Shown: piece after piece, positions 43,407 to 52,665 of the stretch | Layout of the letters: the number at the start of each line of letters is the position of its first letter | Position numbering within the stretch: position 1 is the first letter of the stretch | The notes under the pieces: generated by a model | Told to the model about the DNA's origin: nothing | Databases searched by the model: none | What the model saw: the letters and a program-made list of their open reading frames with translations, nothing else | From: Sambucus nigra | Lineage: Eukaryota; Streptophyta; Magnoliopsida; Dipsacales; Adoxaceae | DNA: 64,000 nucleotides | Reading direction: 5' to 3' | Assembly: GCA_949130495.1 (NCBI GenBank) | Contig: OX422218.1 | Coordinates: 44,586,651 to 44,650,650, forward strand | Made by a program: the position numbers and the translations under genes

Positions 43407-46222
43407 ATGAGGGAATTCTTCAAATAATAATAATTTAACCTGAATTTTGGCTAGCTTGGACAAGGGTCAAGAAGCTATGCAGGATACGATACGACAGTAG
43501 GCTCAAACTCTGATAGTTGGTGTGTTGGTACAAGTTAATCAAAGCAGTATGTCACCGCCGTCGATAAGGAGTATTGGGCATAGCCGTTCCAGAACTTCTA
43601 GGGATCCTTCATACCTTCCTAGAGCAACTTCATCTATTAGGATCACTAATTCCACTGACGGACAATCCTTCACCCAGAAAGATTGAGTGCCTTAGAAAGG
43701 CTAAGTAGGGCATCTCCTTTCGATCATTTGGGACATCAAGGAAATGCCTTATGGGTTGTGTCAATAAATACTCGAGGACCAAACGATTTAAAGGAAGGTT
43801 CATCCCAATCCAGATAAAATACCTAATAAATTGATAGGTTCAGTCAGACAGAAGGTTCACAGGAAAAAAGTTCGGCACGATCTGTTGGTCGGTATAAAAA
43901 AGTTGTAATCCATAGTGATAGTAGTTATGCCAGTAAAGGTTCCATTCAACGCCTGAAAGACAGATTGGAAGAAATGGCTAAGGCCAAGAATCCCCTCCAA
44001 AGAAGTTTTATTAAGGTATCCCCCTTTGTGCAAACCATTGTAGATTTCCCTACACCGACCAAGTTTAAAGCTCCAGTTATCACTCCCAAATATGATGGGA
44101 AGACTGATCCAGTTCTTCATATAGAACAGTACCAAGCAACTACTGATATCTACGTTGTTCCTGATGAGATGAGATGTAGGGCATTCTCGGGAACAACCAC
44201 TGGATCCTCTCAAATATGGTACAACAGCCTTTCTCGGGGGGAAATTTCTTGCTTTCAATAACTCACCGAGCTATTCATTGGTAATTTTTGCTTTAGAGCA
44301 AAACTAATGAAACGAGTAGCTCATTTGTTCAGTGTAAGAGAGAAGGAAGGACAAAGTACCAAGGACTGCATCACTCGTTTCAACAACGAGAAACTGGAAG
44401 TCATTGATTATGAAGAGAAGACAGCAATCACTGCCCTCATGAGTGGTTTTTTACTTAATAAATTATATTATACTTTAGCAAAAGATCCACCAAAGATGAG
44501 GCAGCGAAGATTATGAATGCCGAGGAAGCTATGGCTGCTAAAAGAATTCAGGCGCAAAGGAGAAAGCAAAAACATAAGGGAAGTCAGATAAGAAGGAGCA
44601 CAAGAATCATAATGAGCACAGGAGTTCGAAGGTAAAGGAAGGCCTAGATTGGATTAGGAAATTCACTAATTACACTCCCTTAACGGTGGATATACATCAT
44701 GTATTGGAGGGAATCAAGCTCAATAATAATTTGAGTTGGCCTGAAAAGTTAAGGTCACGTGTTGATAAGAGGGATACGTCCAAGTATTGTGAGTTTCACA
44801 AAGATCATTTTCACACTACCAACCATTGTATTGCCCTCCCGAATGAGATAAAAGCGCTCTTCCGAAGAGGAAAGTGGGACATATTTGGTGATCGGTATAA
44901 TGGTGGAAGAAATGGAGGTAGAGGTCGACAGAGATGTAAATCTCTAGTTAAAATCAGGGAAGAGAAGAAGAGGAACCACGACGATGATCTAGAAGATGAT
45001 CATGATCTTCCCAAGAAGCCTAGACAACCAGAACGTGAGGTATTCACACTCAGTTTTTGATCTTTTAACTGTCACATGATTACAGGTGGAGATGACGAAG
45101 GAGGAGATCATACAGCTGAAAGGAAATCTTACCTCAATGAGGATCAAGCTTGTTCCTATATCCAGCAGATCAACCTCACTGAGGAAGACCGACCAAGAAA
45201 AGTTAATAAAGATAAGCTAGTAATTGGCTTCTCCAAAAATGATTTATCTAGAGTGTTGTATCCTCATGATTATCCTTTAGTGATCAGAGTTAGGATGAAA
45301 AAAGCAGTAGTATCAATAATATTAGTGGACAATGAAAGTTCACAGACATCATATTTTATCCCTGTTTTGGTAGTTTAGATTTAAAACTCAGTCAACTGGA
45401 GCCTTATCATAGGCCACTCATTCGATTCTCAAGCAAGTGTTTCCTTTGGGGACTATCAAGCTAGATAGTTGATCGGGACATGGCCAGCGAGCAGTACAGA
45501 GAAAGTGAGATTATTTGTAATGGAACAAAATGTTCATTTTGCTTATACTATGATTATGGGAAGAGTATGTCTGAAGAAATTCGAAGTTGTACCCTCTATT
45601 GTTCATCAATGCCTCAAATTCCTGACCAACTTTGGAGTTGGAGTAGTGAAAGGAGATCAGAAAGTAGCTCGGGAGTGATACTATTCCTCTGCCGAGGAAG
45701 AAGATATATTGGACACAAAGAGGAAAATAATCACTTATCAAGTGGATATATATGAGCCGAACAACGAATTCGAGGTTAAAATCTTAGATCCAAAAGACGA
45801 ATCTGAGATCGTAAACGGCCAAGTGATGGAGGCAACAGAAAGCATTATTCTGGACAATGATAAACCAAAACGAACAACTCAAGTAGGAGCGTCATTGGAA
45901 CCGGTTCTTAAACAGGAGTTGGGTGGTTTTCTTGAGACAAAGGAAACAGGTATTCACGTGGAGTCATGAAGATATGACGGGCATAGACCCAAATTTCCTA
46001 TGCCATGAGCTTAATATGAATAAGGAGGTTAAACCTGTGAAGCAGCGGAGGAGAGTTTTTAGCCCGAAGAAGAAATAGGCTATACAGGAAGAAGTAGAGA
46101 AGCTTAACGAAGCTTCCTTTATTAAAGATGTGAAGTACCCAGATTAATTGGCCAATGTAGTTATGGTCAAGAAGAAGAACAACAAGTGGAGGATGTGTGT
46201 TAATTTTACTAACTTGAACAAA
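43407..46222 (+). pseudogene. gag: gag, protease and start of RT of Tat element B
   Basis: ATG 43407 is followed by stops; gag is then recognisable in pieces matching A: SRSRTSRDPSY (about 43590), the core 43965-44261 (KAKNPLQ, PKYDGKTDPVLHIEQYQA), 44307-44516 (HLFSVREKEGQSTKDCITRF), and 44686-45060 with the Tat zinc-finger-like KYCEFHKDHFHTTNHC (intact here, unlike A). Protease follows at 45076-45378, where the active-site region reads LVDNESS instead of DNGSS. Linker pieces 45469-45678 and 45709-45969 are in one frame with stops. RT begins about 46010 (VFSPKKK, LANVVMVKKKNNKWRMC) and stops dead at 46222, where the CACTA transposon enters; it resumes at 55611. Confidence 0.82.
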
Positions 46223-46236
46223 CACTACACCAAAAA
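46223..46236 (+). repeat. CACTA left terminal inverted repeat
   Basis: CACTACACCAAAAA, matched in reverse complement at 55597-55610. Confidence 0.95.
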
Positions 46237-46243
46237 CAGGAAT

Positions 46244-46540
46244 ATGGCACGGTTTAAAACTGTGCCAGATCAAATCTGGCCCGGTTTTGAAATGTGCCAG
46301 AATCAGGTGTTCCAAAATGGTCAATTTTTTTGCACGGTTTAAAAGTGTGTCAGATTTGAGCAAACAGGAACACTTTTGGCACACTTTAAAACCATGCCAG
46401 AATTTGATATTTCTGGCACGCTTTTGGCACACTTTATAACTGTGCTAGATTGAGTACATTTTGGTACACTTTGGGCACATTTCAAAACCGTGCCAAAATT
46501 TGATACACTTTTGGCACGGTTTTGAACTGTGCCAATTTTT
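46244..46540. repeat. CACTA left subterminal repeats
   Basis: About ten units related to TGGCACGGTTTTAAACTGTGCCA in both orientations; such arrays are the transposase-binding regions of En/Spm elements (established for the superfamily). Confidence 0.85.
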
Positions 46541-47050
46541 TTGTTAGAAGAAAACAAAATTATTTAAAAATAAGAAAATTCACAAATTACAAATCTCGCA
46601 CGTTGTTGATAAACTAATGCACATATAAACTTCAAAATATTACAAGTCTTAATAGTTCACAAACGAAAAAAAGGGGCAAAATTTCCTCTATTTTCTAAAC
46701 ATTCTAAAACCTGTTAATACAAAACTTGTGTAATGTAAAGTCCGCACGGCCGTAAACTATAACAATAAAATTACAAAAGCCCCCACGGCCATAAAAGTTA
46801 ACAATAAAACTACAAAAGGCCGCATGACCATAACACAAAAAAATATAACCCTGAATATTAACGACATTAAATAAATAATCCCCTTGATGTAAACCATTGA
46901 CTTCTTCGTGTGTTCCACGTGGATAAAAGCTAACGATAAAATGTTATCCTTTAAAAAAATAGGATACAAAAAAGAGATGATATTAGTAACCAAGTAATTT
47001 TTTAAAAAATCTTATTCAAGCTGAAAAATTACATATATGAGTTACAATTA
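46541..47050. other. Unassigned interior of CACTA
   Basis: AT-rich, no domain recognised. A short repeated GGCCATAAAAGTTAACAATAAAA-like segment occurs around 46748-46830 (three diverged copies of a ~38-bp unit containing C(C/G)(A/C)CGGCC or GCATGACC). Confidence 0.5.
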
Positions 47051-47735
47051 TTATTATATTCTCAAATCGGAAGTCTTGTGACTACGTGGTCAGCTCCTAC
47101 GAGTTACATTAGTATCATGCGAGGTGTTAGTGCCTCTTACGGGACCGGTTGAGGATTGGTTTGGATTTTCACCCTCAAACGACATGTTTTTAAGCATAAT
47201 CTAGATATTTTTAAATTATCATCATAATCTCAAATTGGGAGACCCGCGCCTATGCAGTCAGTTCCTACAAGTTATATTGGTCCCGTGCGAGGTGTTCATA
47301 CCTCTTACGGGCCATTTGGGGGTTAGTTTGGATTTTCACCCTTTTAACGGCTTGTTTTTAATCTTAATCTAGATGTTTTTAAATTATCATCATATTCTCA
47401 AAGCGGGAGACCCGTGACTATGTGGTTAGTTCCTACGAGTTACATTGGTCCCGTGCGAGGTGTTCATGCCTCTTATGGGGCCGTTTGGGGGATGGTTTGA
47501 GTTTTCACCCTCTAACGGCATGTTTTTAAGCCTAATATAGATATTTTCAAATTATCGTCATACTCTCAAATCAAGAGACCCGTGACTACGCGATTAATTC
47601 CTACAAGTTATATTGGTCCCGTGCGAGGTGTTCATACCTCGGGCCGTTTGGGGACTGGTTTGGGTTTTCACCCTTTTAGGACTAGTTTTTAAGCATAATC
47701 TATATATTTTCAAATTATCGTCATATTCTCAAGAT
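47051..47735. repeat. Four-copy tandem repeat, ~169-bp unit
   Basis: Units begin near 47051, 47220, 47390 and 47559. Each contains CTCAAA, GAGACCCGTGACTA, GGTCCCGTGCGAGGTGTTCA, TTTGGATTTTCACCCT and ATCTAGATATTTTTAAATTA; the fourth has a short deletion. Copies differ by roughly a tenth. Non-coding. Confidence 0.9.
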
Positions 47736-48023
47736 ATGCATGTTAAATGTAATTAAAGAAGAAACGTAAAAATCATCATCAAAATGAAAAAAAAAACAGA
47801 AATTAAAGCAGGTGAATTATGGCCAATTGTTGAATAATATCGTTGATTTGCCAAATATTATGGCAAATTGTCCTCATTTAGTATCCTCATGTTCCTAAGA
47901 CACTCAGAAGTCTTCAATGGGGTTCTCTCATTCTATTATAACCGATAAAAAAATGTCGTAACTTTTATTGCATTAATTGAGAATTCTTTTATTGTATACT
48001 TTATTCTTTTATAGAATTCAGTG

Positions 48024-48118
48024 CAAGGTAATATGATATCAACTACTTGAATACGTGCCCCTGATCTCGTCTGCAGATTCTTAATAGTTTTCCCACCCTT
48101 GCCTATTATTGAACAAAC
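48024..48118 (-). pseudogene. Captured KH-domain exon fragment in CACTA
   Basis: The minus strand reads VCSIIGKGGKTIKNLQ and then TRSGARIQVV, the core of a type I KH domain with the G-K-G-G loop that contacts single-stranded RNA or DNA. The coding block starts directly after TTTCCATTGTAG, a good splice acceptor, so the capture was from genomic DNA with an intron. After VVDIILPCT the match fades. The closest type that I recall is the plant FUBP/KH-splicing-regulator-like group (inference). Only one exon-sized piece, no start codon in frame, no stop between 48118 and 48024; a fragment, not a working gene. The orientation is opposite to the CHR24-like fragment. Confidence 0.75.
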
Positions 48119-48222
48119 CTACAATGGAAAAACATTTCAAGTGAGAAATGGTAGGGAAATTTTAAGTCTTTCACCTGAGAAAATTTAAAGATATATACAT
48201 AAACATCAATACAAAATGAAGC

Positions 48223-48285
48223 ATGGGTGCTACTAAGTCAAAGGATGCTTGGGAAATTTTAAAGAATGAGTTTCAAGTCAGAGTG
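48223..48285 (+). pseudogene. Short Copia-gag-like scrap in CACTA
   Basis: MGATKSKDAWEILKNEFQ resembles the conserved A-x-S-x-K-E-A-W-D-x-L segment of the UBN2/Copia gag domain. Only about 20 residues; similarity may be chance. Confidence 0.35.
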
Positions 48286-49329
48286 GAATACAACTGTGGC
48301 AGCATTTCAAACCCAACTTATAATATTGACAGTTAATGGAAGTATACTTTGAGGGACTTGCATAGCCTTGCGAATGATGCAACTCTCGCGGAAGTTAAAA
48401 TATGTATAGCATAGCTTGAGTCTGTCATAAATCTTAATGTACACATGTAATTACAGAAGCTAAATAGAAAAGACAAGCTTAATGTACACAGCCTATATAT
48501 TATCTTGCGATTGGCATGCAGGCACTTCCACGTTCTAGATCCACATAACCTGTACACTTCAAGAAAATCAAAGATTAGAAATGGAAGACACAAATATCTT
48601 AATAATCATTTGAAGAAAAACACAGAAAGTGGATTGCTGCACTAAAAGGTGGATTACTGCATACCTGTCTCCAACTCCAAGTTCAGACAAGATTTTTGGG
48701 AAAAATAGTTCTGTAAAATGAACAATATGAGAGCTAGGACACGATATGAAACTCAGAATGAGCAACCAAATGGATAAAAAAATCATAAGATAGTCCATTA
48801 AATACTCGATAGTTTAGACAAATGTTATGCTATAAAACCAATTATAATAAAGGAATTGATGCATGTCTATGTGAGTGAAGCTCTTATACAGTTTAAAACA
48901 AGTAAAAAATAAACAGTAAACACAAATTTATGCCATTAAAGGAGTAAAAATAATAAATAGTATCAATTCTATCGTAGAGCACAGAAATTACCTATTGGAG
49001 AAGATCAGCTTCACTTGAAAATGGATACCATTGCACTACTATTTTCACATTTTTATCCCTGTCAGCAGCAGATGACCTCGTCATCTTATTCCAATCTTTA
49101 ACCAGATATCCTAAGCTGGAAATTTGTTGTTCTATAATTCTTTACACTCATATATCCTAAGCTGGAAATTTGAGATGGGGATTGAATATCAGGCGAAACA
49201 ATGTTTAGCACAATAAACATTATCTTCTATGACAACAACTATATTCAATCAGAACCTACAGTCTATATGACCAATGCTACTAATGAGGATACATACAACT
49301 CAGAATTACATGAGGTTCTAGCTACTGGA

Positions 49330-49592
49330 GAAGAATGCATTAATGTAAAGGAGGACCTCAACCTGTTCCCTGGGCTGCCCCCTATAAATAATGTCATTTG
49401 GTCTGAAGTTGTAACTAAAAAGAAGAATAGTAGAAAGGTCAACAACAGATCCCAAACCTGTCTAAATGTTAAATTTCATCATGTGGAATATAAGAGGAAT
49501 TGCTAAAAAGAGTGCTGATAGAAGAGTGAAAAATTAAAAAGACTTCACATTAATGCTATTGCTTATGTTACATGTTCAGGTTGTATTATAAT
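49330..49592 (+). pseudogene. LINE-like fragment: end of ORF1 and start of endonuclease
   Basis: The reading frame 49201-49506 ends with WSEVVTKKKNSRKVNNRS, like the basic tail upstream of plant LINE endonucleases. An overlapping frame from about 49480 reads MWNIRGIAKKSADRRVKN and, after a one-base deletion, RLHINAIAYVT. The WNIRG start and following basic helix match the beginning of the apurinic endonuclease of plant L1-type LINEs (inference from the motif). No catalytic core or reverse transcriptase follows. Probably a truncated relic carried within the CACTA. Confidence 0.45.
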
Positions 49593-49653
49593 TTTTGAAC
49601 AACCAAACACAAAATTGTATAATACTTCATTTAAGAATCGTAATCAAATTTGA

Positions 49654-50385
49654 ATGGCGGAGCTAGAGAAGATAGTAGAACCGTTGAGTTTAAATCAACG
49701 TCATAATCGTTTACTCCAAGACCTCTTCATTTCTCACTCCAAACCTAAACCACCTCCTGAAGCAAAGGTCAAGCTCGAAGGAAGAAAACGTTTGTGCAAA
49801 GCAGCGTTAATAGACGATAAGGATTATATCCTTCAATTCTCCAAAATAGTTGATTTTAATTCTCCTTCGCTTGCTGAAATGAAGTCATCTAGGGTCCTTC
49901 TTGAAGGCTTTAAACTTTTTGGCAGAGATGATGATGATTGAGAGAATAGGTCGGATAGTAATCGACTGAATTTTTCAGATTGTCAAGTTCTTGTAGCAGA
50001 AAAGCCATCAAAGGTAAAAAATAAAGGCGGAGTTTTACCTCGTGATCACATTAATAGTGAGAATATAGCTTCCCTTGACAAATTTACAAATTCTAGAGTT
50101 AATGATTTTAGTTCTCAACCTGAAGAGGATAAACCTTTGAAGCTTAAGATTGAAGGTAGAATCCGCCTTTGTAAAGTTTCATCAAAAGATGATCATGATG
50201 GAGAGGGAAAAACATCAGTGAACATAAGGAACCAAATTTCGATGCCATTGCTGATTTTGACTCACCTTCTCCGATGAGAAATGTTACGAGAAGCAACCAT
50301 GATGGTGGGAGGGAAATTAGGGATATTCTCAATGAATTAAGCTCGAAGTTTGATATCTTTCAATCGAGACGCTGCAGATTCATAA
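49654..50385 (+). pseudogene. Captured N-terminus of a CHR24-like SNF2 protein in CACTA
   Basis: Opens at ATG 49654 with MAELEKIVEPLSLNQRHNRLL, followed by LQDLF and KVKLEGRKRLCKAALIDD, a second related KLKIEGRIRLCKVSSKDD near 50135-50185, and, after a frameshift near 50215, VTRSNHDGGREIRDILNELS. These match what I remember of the N-terminus of plant CHROMATIN REMODELING 24 (ERCC6-like SNF2 helicase). Breaks: TGA at 49939-49941 and the frameshift. No helicase motif follows, so only the first exon(s) are present. Acts in the nucleus in the parent gene; this copy cannot. Assignment is from memory of the family and should be tested by protein search. Confidence 0.55.
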
Positions 50386-50458
50386 AACTAGATTAATCCA
50401 AGAATTTCCCATTCTTGTACTACAAAAAGTTCCCTATAGCACTACAGAAAGTTCTATA

Positions 50459-50545
50459 TTAAAGTTGGTCACATGGATGAGTTCTTGTACTTGGGGGTCC
50501 TCATAGCACTCATCCATGTGACCATTCTTGTACTTGGGGGTCCTT
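50459..50545. repeat. Small fold-back containing a piece of T-family LTR
   Basis: ATTAAAGTTGGTCACATGGATGAGTTC and, 25 bp on, CACTCATCCATGTGACC in reverse complement. The first is identical (reverse complement) to 54386-54413 in the solo LTR. TTCTTGTACTTGGGGGTCC is directly repeated at 50482 and 50525. Confidence 0.8.
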
Positions 50546-51660
50546 TTATTACAACTAGATTAAGGATATAGGACTACAGAAGGCTCATTGACAATATCAC
50601 TATCAAAATAAATATCTGGACCAATAAGTTTTTGGTCTATGTTATAAGACTCTGGCTTATTAAGTCTATGGATTTCAGTATACAGATATACTAGTTTAGC
50701 CTTTTTATCTTGCCTAAAAGTGTGATTAAGAGAATTGAGTAGCTGATGAGGAACTTTTTATGGACCGGTAGTGACCTCAATCATACCGGGGCTAAAAGTG
50801 ATTGTTCTCACGCAACTATACATGCTTAAGCTTATAACCTCAATCCTATTATACATTGCAGTCGTGCATATAGCTGAACCAACGAAGCCATTGCCTTATA
50901 AAACTGCAGTAATGATACAATCAGTTATGATATTCCATCCTTGCATATAGTTTCCAAATGTGGCTAAGTTATGATACAATCTCTTGCCTCGTAAAACTAC
51001 AATTATGATACAATCGGTTCTTTATTGTAAAAATACAAAATTAACATAAGTAGATAATATGATTGTCATGTGCGATAACTGTAATAACTCTTATTTCGGT
51101 CGTATTAAGCTCAAAAGCCAATAGAGGCATATAGGAGATCAAATTATGAATCGAGTTATGATATAATTAGATTAACTTTATTATAGGCCACAAATGTGCT
51201 AAAAATATTCTCACCAATGAAATACGTTGTACCAAAGTCCTATGAACTTATAGTAAACATTGAGTCGTATGAACTTATTGGAGAACTTGGATGACTTGTT
51301 GCTCTTTCAATTAAGGGAAATTGTAATAAACAATGTATTGACATTACTTGAAATTACTCCTTACATGTTATGAGTTGAAAAGTCACCTAACAGTTTCTAA
51401 AATCTCATAAATCAGCTTCAGAAACTAAACCGAGTAATCTGCATAGCAACCAACACACGATCATGGGTATAATAAATTCTAGCCTCTTGCATGAACTCCA
51501 TACTACAGCCACTTACCATTTTCCAAACACAACACCCAATCATTATTCAATTTTTGAAAATTTATTAGAACAAAGTTCATAGTTAGATGCAACAGGTCAT
51601 AAAATATATCCCCAACACATTGGAACACTACACCAGTGAATGTTGATATATATATAAATT
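50546..51660. other. Unassigned interior of CACTA
   Basis: No domain recognised. An imperfect ~36-bp direct repeat (TTGCCTTATAAAACTGCAGT... and TTGCCTCGTAAAACTACAAT...) lies at 50892-50927 and 50984-51019, with further TATGATACAATC copies. Confidence 0.5.
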
Positions 51661-51673
51661 TCATATTACTTAC

Positions 51674-51764
51674 TCGAGAAAAGCTAGCTATTAAAGTGAT
51701 TGGTACCCAGCCCCGATCATCCATATTTAACCTTAAATTGTAGTCCTTAACCAAATTAGAATCA
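51674..51764 (-). pseudogene. Captured La-motif exon in CACTA
   Basis: A 91-bp minus-strand exon framed by TTGCAG (acceptor) and GTAAGT (donor). It encodes DSNLVKDYNLRLNMDDRGW followed by VPITLIASFSR, the heart of the La motif of La-related proteins, which bind RNA 3' ends; the LARP1/LARP6 families share NL-x2-D-x2-LR-x2-MD-x2-GWV (established family knowledge). No stop lies in the exon. The upstream sequence (to 52004) is open for 80 codons but not recognisable. The intron boundaries prove capture from genomic DNA rather than from mRNA. A fragment only, with no evidence of expression. Confidence 0.8.
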
Positions 51765-52665
51765 CTGCAATCGATAAGCAATTGAATGAGAAATTATTAA
51801 ATTTCCAAGAGGCAAAAAACAACAAAAAAATATCGTAAAACATAAGACTAAGAAGTGAGACCATAACATTATGTCCAAACAAAGCAAGCCATCAATGTCC
51901 AAATGCCTGAAATAGTTGTGCACTTCTTTAGGACCCAACGAATTTCCATCATCCCACATATTATCATACAAGCGGCATGAGTGAAGCACAAAAAAGTACC
52001 ACAATCAGTAACAAACCCAAGATTTAAGCATTTATAGTGATAAATTGAGACATAAATATAATACCTAAAGAATTATTAAAGTCTGTAGCATCCTTTTCCT
52101 TAAGACAGACACCAAGAATATCAAAAGCGAGAGGATAACAAGGATAGAATGATCTTTACATATCCCTATCAACTATAAAATTAATGAGCAGGGGTCCAAA
52201 AATAAAGAACTATGAACTCTCTATGATGATTACATACCTAGGATTGACTTTATCATGTCCTAGTACCAAAGGACATGCATAAACATTATGTACAAAGAAG
52301 AAGAAGATCCCCAATTCAAAAAAAATGGTTCAAAGTCTCCACTTTTAAAAATCCCCAACTCAAATTCAAAGTCTCCACTTGGACATTTTGTCAAGCATGT
52401 AACATACAACTTATAAAACAGTTAATAGATACTCTTAAAAAATGATAAAGCCAAAGAAACAAATTCAAACCAGAGCCTGTTCAAAATACACACACATCAA
52501 TATCACAGTGAAATAGAAACAAATCCATTGATTTCACCTTTGGAATACTCCTTTATTCTACTCAGGTCAAAATATTTTTGATATTTGATTTACAAAAACA
52601 AAGAGAGAAATGGGAGTATACCTGATTTACAAAAGCATTATCAAATCAATACCTTCAAAAATAAG
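51765..52665. other. Unassigned interior of CACTA upstream of solo LTR
   Basis: Probably intron and further exon sequence of the La-motif donor on the minus strand up to about 52004 (SLGPKEVHNYFRHLDIDG), not recognised with confidence; beyond that AT-rich sequence without coding features. Confidence 0.4.
52661..52665. repeat. Target site duplication of solo LTR, left (ATAAG)
   Basis: Matched at 55112-55116. Confidence 0.9.

Noticed and set aside
47051..47735. Tandem repeats with possible coding of repeated peptides
   Set aside because: All frames contain stops in each unit; non-coding.
49000..49110. Minus-strand open segment reading VKIVVQWYPFSSEADLL as a further captured exon
   Set aside because: No family recognised and no clear splice sites; kept out of the features.
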